DNA from: Gnetum montanum | Lineage: Eukaryota > Streptophyta > Gnetopsida > Gnetales > Gnetaceae | Length of the DNA: 64,000 bases | Assembly: GCA_015680685.1 (NCBI GenBank) | Contig: MNCI01014982.1 | Span: forward strand, 284,994 to 348,993 | Reading direction: 5' to 3' | In this document: piece by piece, positions 12,430 through 23,298 of the stretch | Layout of the letters: each line of letters starts with the position of its first letter | Numbering within the stretch: position 1 is the stretch's first letter | Program-made: the position numbers and the translations under genes | Notes under the pieces: model-generated | The model's database searches: none | Told to the model about the DNA's origin: nothing | What the model saw: only the letters and a program-made list of their open reading frames with translations

Positions 12430-12760
12430 AAGCAAACATTCCCTACAATGTTAAACTAGCATAGAACATATTTTATGATGTTAAAGTAGCACAAAACATT
12501 TTCTACAATGTTAAACTAGCATAGAATGTCTGTTATGACATTAAACTAGCATAGAATGTCCTTGGGCTATGATGTTAAACAAGAACCCATAGCATGGTCC
12601 ACTAAGACCTTAAACTAGTAATCCACCATCTGTTATGATGTTAAACTAGCACAATGGTCTGCTAGGACCTTAAAATAGCACCTCAATTGGATCCACAGTT
12701 TGTTAGGACCTTAAACTAGCATAACATGTAGTCTACTAAGACCTAAAATTGGGTTCATAG
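12430..12760 (+). repeat. Degenerate TTAAACTAGCA-type repeats after integrase, element A
   Basis: At least eight copies of a core close to TTAAACTAGCATAG, alternating with ATGT, ACGATG-like and CACTAAGACC segments, run from about 12430 to 12740. The core matches the one in the 74-bp repeat at 2792-3420, on the other side of RT-INT. The spacing is irregular, about 30-50 bp. Confidence 0.8.
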
Positions 12761-14340
12761 TTCGACATCCACAGTTCAACACACGTAGTTTTGTGGACAA
12801 GAGAGTATGAATACTTCCAATCTTTCATTACCTAACAACACCTCTTGGGTAGGATGGGGTGGAGCATTGCAGTTCCAAAATGAAGTTCATGTCATCAAGA
12901 AAAAATCCTCTAGAACATTTACAATGTTACTATCCTTGGAATCTTGATGATCCTCTGGAGATGCCTTTAGGCATCTTGCTGACCTTTCGAAGCTATTGCC
13001 ACCATTGTCAATCATTTTGGTTAGAGATTTCACTATCAGCATCACTTGCTAGAGATCCAGTGGTATTAAGGCCTAGCCACAACGCTACCATCCTCCAGCC
13101 CTCATCATTGCCTAAGCTTGGAAGAGCATCCGGTAGTGTGACTCTCCATCATGCTACTATGTTTCCTAGCTCTTATCTTTGGTGAGGACTCTTGAGCAGC
13201 TACATTGTTGAAACCTCAAGTCACTTGGGTGCTCATGTCTGGTGTGGTTGCTAGAGGTTTTGCAACCTGTTACCATTGGTGCCCAAACTAGCCTTTCTAC
13301 TTTGGACATTGCATTCACCTGTAACTTACATAGCACTCACGGATCTTGCAGTGCCCTGGAAAATAGGACTTCGCCTTCATCTCACATGGTGTGGTTGTTT
13401 TTCTTATTTTTCTATATTTTGTTTGTAGGATGAAGCCTCAATGACATTGCTCAAGGGTGTGGTAATCGTGGTGGCAAGTCACTACACTGCTCTAATGTGT
13501 CTGCTTTGACTTGGTAAGCTACTCAAGAGTGCACATCCCTATTATCTTGTTATATGCTATTCACATTTACACCTTTGCCTTACATTTTTTCACATTCCCT
13601 GTAAGATTCTTTGATGCACATGGCACCCTTCTTTTAGTCAACTATAGAACCCATAATGGATGTAACATAACTCATCCCATGGGGAGCCTTCGTGGGTTGG
13701 TCACAGCCCCAAGTGAATGTAACACAACTCATCCTGAAGAGAAAACACTTGTCCTACAAATGTGATGTGGTTGCCTCTAAGAAATTTTTTTTGAGTGGTA
13801 CATAGTCCGCTTGGCAACAAAAAATCTCTAAAAAAAATATAAAATAGTGAATGAAAAAGAAGCAAGAAAGTAAAAATAAAGAGAAAAGAAAGAGAAAAAG
13901 GAAAAACAAAACCAAAAGTAAAAGAAAAATGGGACAAAATAAGTGCCCAAGTAAAAGTAGCAAAGTTACCATTTCACAACCAGTCCAACCCTAGATCGAC
14001 CATGTCCTAAGCACTTCAATGAGAGGTCAAAATCCTAGGGGTAGGCCATCTTCGCACATTGACTCTCTCATAAGAACTTTGATGAGGGATCATGCTTTGA
14101 CAACAAGCCATCATAATGCTACATCCTACAGCCACATGTACAATGAGCATCCTTCCCATCTGTTATCCCTTGATCCATCTCCCTAACCTATTCCCTACCA
14201 TAATTTATTCCCTTAGCACTCTCAAGCATAATGAAGTGTTGTCTAATTGCGCACTGATGAGTGGTGTTGGTGTCATGTTTGCTATGGTGTTTTTTATTCT
14301 TTGTTGATGTCTCTTGAGCCACTCCTATAGACATCAACAA
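12761..14340 (+). other. 3' untranslated region of element A
   Basis: Several plus-strand frames of 60-108 codons occur, but none shows a protein family pattern. An A-rich purine tract lies at about 13800-13935. The last 60 bp contain a short inverted repeat around GATGTCT and AGACATC just before the polypurine tract, matching B at 40045-40080. Confidence 0.6.
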
Positions 14341-14351
14341 AGAGGGGACAA
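14341..14351 (+). promoter_or_regulatory. Polypurine tract of element A
   Basis: AGAGGGGACAA stands immediately before the LTR start TGAAACACCACC. Element B has AAGAGGGGCTAA before TGAAACACCACC at 40093. A purine run at this place primes plus-strand DNA synthesis in LTR elements. Confidence 0.8.
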
Positions 14352-14429
14352 TGAAACACCACCAATTTTGGGCTTTTTCACTTCAACAGTAAATTTATCT
14401 AAGTGTCAAAACTTGGTAAATTTTTCTAA

Positions 14430-15480
14430 GTGTTGGTGCTATGCTTTCCAGCATAGCCAGCATACCATGCATCAAGGCCTATTTTGCAAAATTTTCTAAG
14501 TGTCAGTAGTAGTTGCATGAAAATGTTTATAAGTGTCTTGCTATGCTTTGAATCTACTTGCTATGCTCCCTAGCATAGCTAACATAGCACAAACTTCCAT
14601 GAGTATTTTGCCCAAGTGCTAGGCCAAAGGTCATTATGGTTGCTTGGAATGAATGAAATAGTTTGACAAATTTTTTATCTTTTGGGTTGTCATGCTTGTT
14701 ATGCTCCCCAGTGTAGCTAGCATAGCACATCTTCCTGTGAATAGTTCATTGAAGTGCCAAGCTAGAGGTTGTTAGGAAAATTTTCTCTCTCTTTGATTGC
14801 TAGGCTTTGTTACGCTCCCTAGTGTAGCACAGGTTCCAGTGCCTAGTTTTTGCCTAAGTGTTGGACAAGAATCTATCAAGCTTGCTCAACATGAAAGACA
14901 CATTTGACATATTTTCTAACTCTTGATGCTACCTCTTCTACTATCCACCAAAGTGTAGCTAGCGTATCATGAAGGAAGACTGTAGATTTTGTTAAAATTT
15001 GGCTAAGTGTCCTTGCTATGCTCTCTACCATAGGTAGCATAACCAATGTGAAACAATAAAATTTTGCAAATTTTTACTAGGTGTTGTGTTACGCTCTAGA
15101 GCATAGCGAGCTTAACATTAGAAAAAAGCCTTTGATAGCCTCTGAAAGCCTATAGAATTTGGCATCGACCTTCATGTTAGCCTTGACATTCCTTTGGCAA
15201 CCAAGATCAATGATTTGCATCTCTTTTGCAACCCCATTGGTCCCCAAAATTGTTCCTACACTTGACCCTACCTGAAAGAAGGGAAGACATAGTCCTAGAG
15301 TGTTCTCCAAGTTGCACTATTGTGCATTATTTGTAGGTACATTGTGGCCATTCAAACTCTAGCACATGCAATCCAAGTAGTGTAGTTAGAGTTTAGTAGT
15401 CTTCAAGAACTTGTTGCAGTTCTTTAGAGTGTAACACTTCACTACTCTCATGGGAGTGTAGCATGTTAGCATAACCCATC
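14430..15480. repeat. Palindromic repeat array in U3 of the A LTR
   Basis: At least seven diverged units are seen, for example near 14440, 14540-14590, 14695-14725, 14810-14830, 15015-15045, 15090-15115 and 15435-15475. Each pairs a (T)ATGCTCYCY half with an AGCATAGC half. The same family occurs upstream of the antisense gene at 7435-7715. Confidence 0.7.
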
Positions 15481-15572
15481 AGACCCTCATTGCCACGTGT
15501 CACCAGATCTGCATTTCATGCAAACCCTCATTCCACATGGCATCTGATCTACATTTCATGTTAAACCTAGCC

Positions 15573-15581
15573 CTATAAATA
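15573..15581 (+). promoter_or_regulatory. TATA box of the A/B LTR
   Basis: CTATAAATA sits in CCCTATAAATACCCC within the LTR, about 1.2 kb from its start and 430 bp from its end, a usual place for the LTR promoter. Element B's LTR has TTATAAATACC at the same relative place. Confidence 0.7.
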
Positions 15582-16149
15582 CCCCTACATTTAGCATTAT
15601 AGGGGTTGGCAAATCAAAAGAGCATTGGACATTTTAACTTTCTGAGAATCCCTAGCATTCTTGCACCTAAGCACATAAGCTTTGCATCTTGGTGCCTCCC
15701 AAAACATAGTCAACCATTGCACCCACAGAACATGGTAATAGCCAACCTATTAGGTTTAGTTCCCATGATAGCTGTTAGTGCCACATCCTGAGTGTCCTAG
15801 AGACTGTGACTACATGCTACGCTGCCACTGTGCTTACTTGTACATCGCATACCATTCTCACCTCTTTTCTCTCAATAGCTATGCTTCCTATTTGGGCTGG
15901 TGCACTTTTTTCTCTCAAATTCTATTCCATTTGTGCAAGAATTTTCTATTGTTTAATATTTATTTGCATGCTCACATCACTATTTCTAGGTTGGGACATC
16001 CCACTACACTTTTGCTTAGTTGGTCCCAGTGTCTACGCGTAATGCAGTATAAACCCTCTCGCACATGGTCATTTTAACACCACATAATCCCCTATATAAT
16101 TGAAAACATCATTTAGGACACCTCATCTCTATTTCCCAGCACAACCCTT

Positions 16150-17150
16150 GCATGGGTTTTGGGTTAGGCTATACACTTGCCAACCTCTCAATGTTCTAGC
16201 CACCGACATTTTTAGACATCACACTTCAAAGGTCCAACTTTGAGTGCAAGGATAACTCTAAGTATGCCCCATTGCCACTAAAGACTTTAGATATACTAGA
16301 CCAATTCCTAAAGGTTGGATGCATCCAATATAAACAAATGTCCAATGTTTCCTGCAAAAAATAGGATAGATACTATGAGCTGTTAGGAAATCTTACTTTG
16401 TTAGCACCAAAAGAGCCCTTGGTCCCAAGACATTTTAGGCTAGAATGATTTTTCCATTACCACTAGTTTCTTGGCCATAGCATAGACTTTTTCCTAGCCT
16501 TTCAAGATGACTTTTAAAGGATGATCAATAGAGGAGTTAGTACTTGACACTACAAACCTAGTCATGCCTCAGAACTAGTTCGTGAGGGTGTACAATGACC
16601 CTCTAAACATAGATTATGTTGGCTATGTTATAAATATTATCAATTTTCATGAAGACCTAGAATGAGTGCAGTAGTCATTTGTGGTCCAGGTGCCCTCTGG
16701 TAGTCAAAGGATTCCCTCAACCCCCATGGGTTCATAATTAGGATCCCTCTACATGTTGCATCAACAACAACCATTCAATTTCCCTTCATTGTTAGAGTGC
16801 CACAATATGCTAGCCCCTTACTTTTTTGAAGCACAATAGTAGCCAACACATTGGTCCCCTCCTTTCCAAGGGCCAACCTCATTGGCAACATTGGTAGGCC
16901 CCCAAGGTGGAAACATAGGAGACCCAATGAGCATCTTGTAGAAAAAATGACTAGGCAACATCGAGAGCAAAGAGCATTGGGTCTATCAAAGCCAATTCCT
17001 ATATCTATGGTTCCTATGGTTAAAACAACTAAAGAATCCATAAGGAGAAAATCACAAGGAAGACTTAAGGCCCTTAAGTAAGCTAACCAAACAAAGCCCA
17101 AGTCACCTCGATGAGAAATCTATTTGCTGGGCCTCATGGAAAAAGTGAAG
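16150..17150 (+). pseudogene. gag of element B, internally deleted
   Basis: A start-like segment at 16150-16225 (GFGLGYTL) matches element C at about 41360-41430 (DLGLGYAL). At about 16230 it jumps directly to SNFECKDNSKYAPLP, which in element A lies at about 690-730, past the Gag core. So the main Gag core of several hundred codons is missing. The knuckle-like segment FHYH, LGHSIDFFLAFQDD is at 16450-16515, with Cys positions lost. Stops are frequent. Confidence 0.7.
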
Positions 17151-17189
17151 GCCAACAAAATGTAGCTAACGGAAAGGACTTCTTGACAC

Positions 17190-18149
17190 ATTAGCCCAAG
17201 TCAAGAAAGTGCTTAAATAAAAAAATACAACATTAAGCATGTACAACCTAATCATGATCTCATCTACCCACCATGAAGCATTGGTGCAGATGTTGACCTT
17301 CATCCCTGTTATAGAGGACATCCCTATAAATGAGACCTTCATCCATGTAGTGATGCTACCCCCTACACCATAGGAATTGAGTTCCATGTGCCTAGCATTT
17401 AGCAATGAAAGAATTAAGGTTGATCCTGAGAGGGATGAGGTCATAACAACTCCTATGTTTATTATTATATGCATTGGGCAATGGAAAATTCATAGAGTGC
17501 ACATTGATGATGGAGCAACAAAGAAAATAATACCATACACTATTATGGATAAGCTAGGCCTCGAAGAACAAATTAGGCCAACAAAAACCACATGCTTGAA
17601 ATCCTTTAACAAGTCACACGTGATTGTTAGGGGCATTTTCATTGTAGCTTTTATAGTAGGGGAGCAATTCCCCACCATTGCCAAGTTCATTGTCACAGAA
17701 GAGATGTTGAGTTTCAACTTAATATTGGGTAGACCTTGGCTGGCCCAAGTACGAGCTGTCTCATCACCAATTTATCAAGAGATCCACCTCCTGTATGAAG
17801 GTGGTGAAGTTATCATCCATGGTGNCATCAAGAGATCCACCTCCTGTATGAAGGTGGTGAAGTTATCATCCATGGTGATAATGCTACCCCCTTAGGCATC
17901 AATAATGTAGACCTAGAATAAGGGTCAAAGGTTGAGTTTCTTGATGAGACACTTGCAACAAATAATGAGACACATGAAGTAGATACAATCAAAAGAGTGA
18001 TAAAATTTAGTAACATTCCGAAGGATGCCCTAGGGTAGAGTTGCCCTTTGGCATAGCAAGAAAAGGTCAAGGGGATCACTGGATAGTGCAATCTTGACCC
18101 TATGTGTCTTCTAATCCACATTAGGTTAGGAAGCAACTGCATGACTAAG
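17190..18149 (+). pseudogene. Aspartic protease (PRO) of element B
   Basis: The best-preserved protease in the window, with an open stretch of 172 codons at 17377-17895. It has VHIDDGATKKIIPYTIMDKL, where the catalytic Asp-Ser/Thr-Gly loop reads DDGA, followed by HVIVRGIFIVAFIVGEQFP and LILGRPWLA, the usual C-terminal PRO motif. Retropepsins act as dimers to cut Gag-Pol. The frame crosses a single N at 17825 flanked by a 51-bp duplication, which probably inserted 52 false bases. After correction the frame continues with DNATPLGINNVDLE and further decayed sequence up to the donor-like site at 18149. Confidence 0.85.
17774..17877. other. Assembly join: 51-bp exact duplication around a single N
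   Basis: Bases 17774-17824 and 17827-17877 are identical, with N at 17825 and one extra c at 17826. The protease reading frame needs only one copy. This is the pattern left when two overlapping contig ends are joined with a one-base gap. Confidence 0.85.
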
Positions 18150-18369
18150 GTATCCCCTTAGTCCAAAATGCATTAGGTGCTTACTTGTTACTCACATCTA
18201 CATGCCTTGTATTTTACTTTCTACTTATGTTTCATTAGTTTTGCATTAGATTAACATTGTAGCATGTTACTTGTAGTTAGCTTGATTGGTTAGATTATGC
18301 ATCATTTTTCTTAGTTTATGCATTTATTTTCTTCGTTTACACATTTTCTCACTTATTTTACATTCAATA

Positions 18370-18600
18370 TAGCCCAAAATGGCCTTAAACTATCACGATG
18401 GCCCATCATGGCCTTAAATTGTGTGACCCACGACTTGCTATGACCTAAAACTAGCAAGTCATATTACCTTTAACCTCGTAGTAATGTCCCGCTATGGCCT
18501 TAAACTAGCAATGTATGGCTAGAAATGGCCAAAAACTAGCATTAGCCCTCCCACTATGGACTTAAATTGGCATGAGGCCTATCAAGTCTTTAAACTAATA
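18370..18600. repeat. Irregular GGCCTTAAACTAGCA repeats in element B
   Basis: About seven copies of GGCCTTAAACT or a close variant occur with irregular spacing. They occupy the same position after the PRO-end splice site as the 74-bp array of element A. A smaller cluster occurs at 35040-35115 just before the sense acceptor. Confidence 0.8.
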
Positions 18601-18843
18601 ATAGTCACTATGGCTCGCAATGTTAGTAACGTTATCATAAGTTGTAATATAAGCATAATCATAATCATAACAAAATGCAATAAAATCATCATATAACTAT
18701 AAATTTTGCATATTACACTTAGCAAATAGTCATACATAAAAAATAATAGCATGAATAGCAATACATAGTCATAACATATCATGAGTACCATTACATAGAA
18801 AAAATATAGCAAAAAGCCTCATGGGAGGTACGTTTGGTCATGC

Positions 18844-20423
18844 TCAGCCAATAGCACTAGGTGGAGGTGAAGGTTCCACTTCTTCTCTCGGGTCACTGGG
18901 GCCTTTAGCATCGCTTAGTACCTATCACAACCAAAAAAAAATGTATGTAATTAGTAAGCATGCATTACATGTAGCAAGTGAGCTTAAAAGCATAAAAAAA
19001 ATAATAACATAGAAAACACTAACCTAGGAAGGTCTCAAATTGATGAGTTTTGGAGGTAACTTTCTGAGGCCAACCTCTAATTGATAGAGGATCTTAGCTT
19101 TAAAAATCTTTGTGCAGTATTCTTGGCCAAATTTAATACCTACAAGGGTATTGCCTTTGTACATGGTAGTTCATATAGATGGCTCCATGGAAAATATGAT
19201 AGAAGAGACCTCTCTAGAGGTGGTGATGATCTACCTCATGGGAGAGTCACTCATGACCATATGCTATGCAAACATGTCATACGTCTACTTTCCATTGGTC
19301 ACCTCAAGAAATATATTAAGGTGGAAACATTCAGTAGACTCTTCCTTGTACCACTATAGGTACACATCACGCTCCTACTTGTATTGATGCTTATGATTTT
19401 TCTACATCCATTCCCACCTATAAACCTTTGTGCCATAGTTTTTCTAGTTTTGGTTGTTCTAAGCAAGCAAGTCCATTTGGAGTTGCTGCTCTACTAGCTC
19501 TTGTGTTGCCTCATTCTTACCTTTGAGTGTGGTTCAATACCTAGCATACTAAATCTTAGAGGTGTGCCAAGTGTCATCTCTCTACGATCTAGCTACTAGA
19601 AATTCATACTTGGATTGAAAATCCTTGATCTTCTCATCTTGGTTGGCCATATTCTGCTACAGTTCATGCACACATTTCTACAAGTGCTCATTGTAGCACC
19701 TGTAGACCCATAATGACTTGGCATAGGAAAGCATGCACTTATTAGATGTCTCATACATATGATGAGGCACTCGATCAACCTCAAGAGGAAGGTTAAGTAG
19801 AGCATCCACCTTTATCACCTTGCTTGGATTCCATTGTAGCTTAGGACCTATAGGCATATAACATCTAGCCAACATCAACAAAAAACTAAGCATTTGAGAA
19901 CTAACCAAGATAGCATAAAGTAGAATATCACTGCACACATACTTAATTCTGGGTCCACTTGTCATAAGTAGTCCACCATGTCCTTGATAATGCCTTCCAT
20001 AAAAGCAAATTTATTCTACATATCTACCCATGGTTTCATGGGGTAGGTTGGCATAGGACTATTGGTTTTGACATTTGATGCTATAATACAATGATGCAAT
20101 TAACACATGGCCTAATACAACTTAAGGTACTAGAATAAATAAAGGTAGGCAAATGACAACAAAAGTAGATTACTTGGTAAGCCCTCAAGCATGAGTGTAG
20201 GGGGCTCACCTAGCTACGTAGCATCAAACAAAGTATCAAAGTCATCCCTATTGGGGTGGTGCAACCCCTATTCTTCCAATTGTTTGAGGGTCTCTACTGC
20301 TTGGTGGAGCTCATCTCCATGAGCTACCTCCTCCTTGGCCCCAAGGAGCACTTCCTTCACTACCACTTTATCTACTGCTCTCATAGTCCTTTCTTCTTTT
20401 TCTACAACTAACACATACATGCA
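18844..20423 (-). pseudogene. Antisense gene of element B, 3' part
   Basis: Exons of the antisense gene downstream of the N insertion. Introns: one ending at 20402 (GTTGTAG), 20173-20081 (93 nt), 19942-19848 (95 nt, AA|GTATGTG to CCTATAG) and 19023-18922 (102 nt, CTAG|GTTAGTG to GTGATAG). The last exon ends at TGA 18844-18846, in the same place as in A. Conserved with A: an acidic segment (EEVAHGDELHQAVETLKQLE), PMKPWVDM plus NKFAFMEGIIKDMV, PLEVDRVPHHMYE against A's PLEVEQVPHHVYD, then IKDFQSKYEFLVAR and LQMDLLA in a coiled-coil-like exon (about 19650-19250), and an acidic, Pro-rich C terminus. The coil suggests an oligomeric or protein-binding role, which is only inference. No family was recognised. 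Confidence 0.75.
20419..20423. repeat. Left target-site duplication of element N
   Basis: ATGCA directly precedes the LTR start TGATGAG and is repeated exactly at 31397-31401 after the other LTR. Confidence 0.9.
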
Positions 20424-21301
20424 TGATGAGCAGCAAGGTACCCCTACATCCAACCATATGAATATGAGCATGTACACATAATTTGGTTAAATTCCACATA
20501 CTATAATTACTAAGTACACTAGAGGTAAATAGCGTGTGCATGTTGTTCATTTTTTGTCTTCCTAGTCCCACTTGTAGAATGCAATTGTATGGTTAAGTGT
20601 GACTGAGGCATAAGATTTTTATTATTTTTTGTTTTTATGGAATTACTCACCTAGAACAAGAATAAAAGTATGAGTGATTAAAAGTAAGAGCGATTAATTG
20701 CTAAGTAAACTATAGTCTAATCTAGCCTAACACAAGTAACCATTCCCACTTCTCAGACACATCCTGAACTTTGTGCAAACATTGCTAGGCTATCAAACAC
20801 TAATCATTTCTAACCTACCAAGTGTCACATGTATGATCAAAGGGGTCATGCTTGTGTAATTTAATGATTTTCTTAATTGATAAAAATTAATTACTACATA
20901 AATAACATTAATGTAAATGGCATGAAATATAAATGCATAAGAAAGAAAATATCAAGTGCTGCAAGGAATGGATCAAAGAGCTCATCTTTATTGCCAACAC
21001 AATGGTGTGCTCAGGTACATCAATGCTTGAATAAAGATCCATTCACATTTAGACCCCCTACTGTGGGCACTTGGAAAATATTCTAACTTTCAAATGGAAA
21101 AACTACAAGATTTTTGTTACTTGATTGCTAAAAAATTACTCCCAATTGTGTGCCTGGGTGTAGTATTTATAGACCTGGGAGTAACCTTGCGATATCGAAT
21201 GTATGATATTGCATCTTGGGCCATGATATCACATACTTGATATCATGTACCTGATATTGTAGCCACATGAATATCAAAGTGATGAAAAACATAATTTATG
21301 A
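20424..21301 (-). repeat. 3' LTR of element N
   Basis: 878 bp, with TG at its left edge; the right edge reads TTTATGA where the partner LTR reads TTTATCA. The reverse TATA box (TATTTATAG) is at 21164-21172. On its right lies TACCCCATGAC, on the minus strand a short GGGG-containing polypurine tract. Confidence 0.9.
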
Positions 21302-23298
21302 TACCCCATGACTGAATGAAAACTTGTCCTCGAGTACAGAAGAAGATGAACAAGTCCTTTACAAAATATAATAGGGGGTGTGGACTTATTTGACTGACAT
21401 GCAAAGTGACACAGAGAAAACAGACAAGTACAGAAGTGCCTGACCATATAATATGACAATGGTGTATAACATTGGGTGTTCATGATAATAGGAAAGAACA
21501 CCAATAGATCCAGAGAACATCAACCCCTCTTGGTAACATAAGAATGAGGGAGAGATAGAAGAGATCCAATGGTCATGAACAATCTCTCACGAGTGATATG
21601 GTTGCATCCTCCTTGGTCATGATAGTCCCGCTTCCTGTCCATGCTTCCCATTGCAATCACAAAAAAGTAAGGATTAGTATATATAGTGCAATAGATAATG
21701 GCTAATTACCTTTTCTTGTTGGCAATTTTATCTAGCTAGGTTGTGATTGTGATAGATTGGTTGTTTGATGTTGTTAGTGAAAGAAGTGACAAATGGGTTA
21801 AATAAGAGAAGCGATCCATATAATTTAGAAAAAGCTTAACACAAGGATTATTGGAAAGAGGGTATTCACAACAATAAAAAGGATTTCATTACAAACAATG
21901 GTGAAGGTGTGTACAATTGGATGACATGGATGGGGTAAATAAAAAGAATTTGATTGTAACAATGTCTAAGGGTGAAACACTTAACTTAACCAAACCAAAA
22001 GATATGCAAGTGGGTCCTCCACAAAGCAAGAATAGGAATTTTATAACCTTGCATAACCTCAAAACAAGGAGTCTATGGGCACCATGGATGATTAATGGTA
22101 ACAGAAAGTTAAGTACCAAAAACCCAAAAGTAACTAACTAAGAAACCTCACACATCAAACTAGAACATTGAATCAAGACATGAAATTAGTAGCGAGGTAA
22201 GGCATGAAGAGCATAGATGGATGATAGAGAGAGTGGAATGGAGTTCCTAATTATGGTCACATACAGTCCCTTGTGGAGTTTGTGATTAATTGACTTGGTA
22301 GGATCCTTCCTCAGTCCAGATGAAAACCAACCACTTTCAGTGACTTCACATCATCTTCTAAGGGAAGTCCATTCCTTGAGACATAAGAATGCTCCCACAA
22401 AACAACCACCATTAAAAATTGGAGTGAAGGTAGGAAGTGAGAAAGGGCCGTAGTTAGAGAAGACAAGACAAATCTCATAACTAGTTCTTGTATCCCTTTT
22501 TATTTGGTCTAAGGGGTGTGCTTTGAATTCCCATGTTTTTTTGAATGGGAACCTCACCATGCAAAGACCCATGAATTTTTCACATTTATTTTGTCCAACG
22601 GGTGTTCTTTGAATCCTCATCTCTCTCTCTCTCTCTTTCTTTTTGTTTGAGAACCACACCATGCAAGGGCTTATTTGACTTCCTATTATGAAATGATGTA
22701 GAATGGTGAGAAGTTTACGAGAACACCCCTACACACAGGAAAATAGAAAAGCACAAAGAATGCCAAATTCCTTTGAAGCCACACCTTGTCCAAACCTTTG
22801 ATTCCTTTTTGATTCTAGAAACTACACAAGTCACCAATTTATTAAAGTTGTATTAATGAAGGAGAGACTACATGCTTCCAAAACAAGGAAAATCATAGAG
22901 TATGTGGATGGGTGGATGATGTGGACTCACTACCTGTTATATGAAAAGAAACCATGTTTCAGTCATCAGTAACAGCATTCAAAGTCAGAAACTAAACATC
23001 AACAATCAAATTACAAATAAAACATACCACCATCGAGTAGTGCATTTCCATTGTACCTACTACCTTATTAGCAGAAAAAGTAGAGAAACACATCAAACGC
23101 AAGTAAACATAATCATAAAAGAAAGTAAAAAAGTAGAAAATAAATATTGAATATATTAACAATGATGTAAAGAAAAAACTAAGAGAAAACCAATATCCTT
23201 AAAAATACAAATATGTAAAACAAAGAAGATGAAAACAAAAAATTGTAAAACTAAAAATATGTAAAACAAAAAGGTCAAAAATTGAGGAGCCACCTAAA
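21302..23298 (-). other. 3' untranslated region of element N
   Basis: This lies between the INT end and the 3' LTR. No frame gives a recognisable protein. A diverged direct duplication of about 115 bp lies at about 22495-22670 (TTTGGTCTAAGGGGTGT, then TTTTGTCCAACGGGTGT, each followed by ACC-CACCATGCAA-type sequence). A CT microsatellite is at about 22618-22640. Confidence 0.6.

Larger units (their letters stand above)
1..16008 (+). mobile_element. Element A: Tat/Ogre-like Ty3/gypsy retrotransposon, 5' end outside window
   Basis: The order along the plus strand is gag, protease, a 6.4 kb intron-like insert, RT, RNase H, a second RNase H, integrase, a long 3' region, polypurine tract and 3' LTR. 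Two RNase H domains in series and a non-coding break between PRO and RT are known hallmarks of the Tat/Ogre lineage. The 5' LTR and the start of gag are missing because the window begins inside gag. Every reading frame is broken by stops, mainly TAG, and by small frameshifts, so the copy is dead. Its right LTR is followed directly by the internal region of element B. Confidence 0.85.
14352..16008 (+). repeat. LTR shared between elements A and B
   Basis: The LTR begins TGAAACACCACC after a polypurine tract and is taken to end at CCACTACA (16008), where element B's LTR also has ACTACA. It is about 1657 bp long. U3 (14430-15480) is a run of imperfect palindromes around GCTATGCTCCCTAGCATAGC. A TATA box lies at 15573. 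The left side is preceded by element A's 3' end and the right side by B's 5' internal sequence, so the single LTR serves both. The right border is less certain than the left. Confidence 0.7.

Noticed and set aside
12859-13185. 108-codon frame after INT in element A
   Set aside because: No family pattern and no conserved equivalent in element B at 39000-39400.
13754-13972. Leu/Phe-rich minus-strand frame resembling membrane helices
   Set aside because: It is produced by the A-rich purine tract at 13800-13935 read on the other strand.
15778-16077. 99-codon frame spanning the right end of the A/B LTR
   Set aside because: It lies across U5 and the leader, overlaps another frame of similar length and has no protein pattern.
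21917-22141. Frames on both strands in the 3' region of N
   Set aside because: Short, overlapping on opposite strands and without protein pattern.
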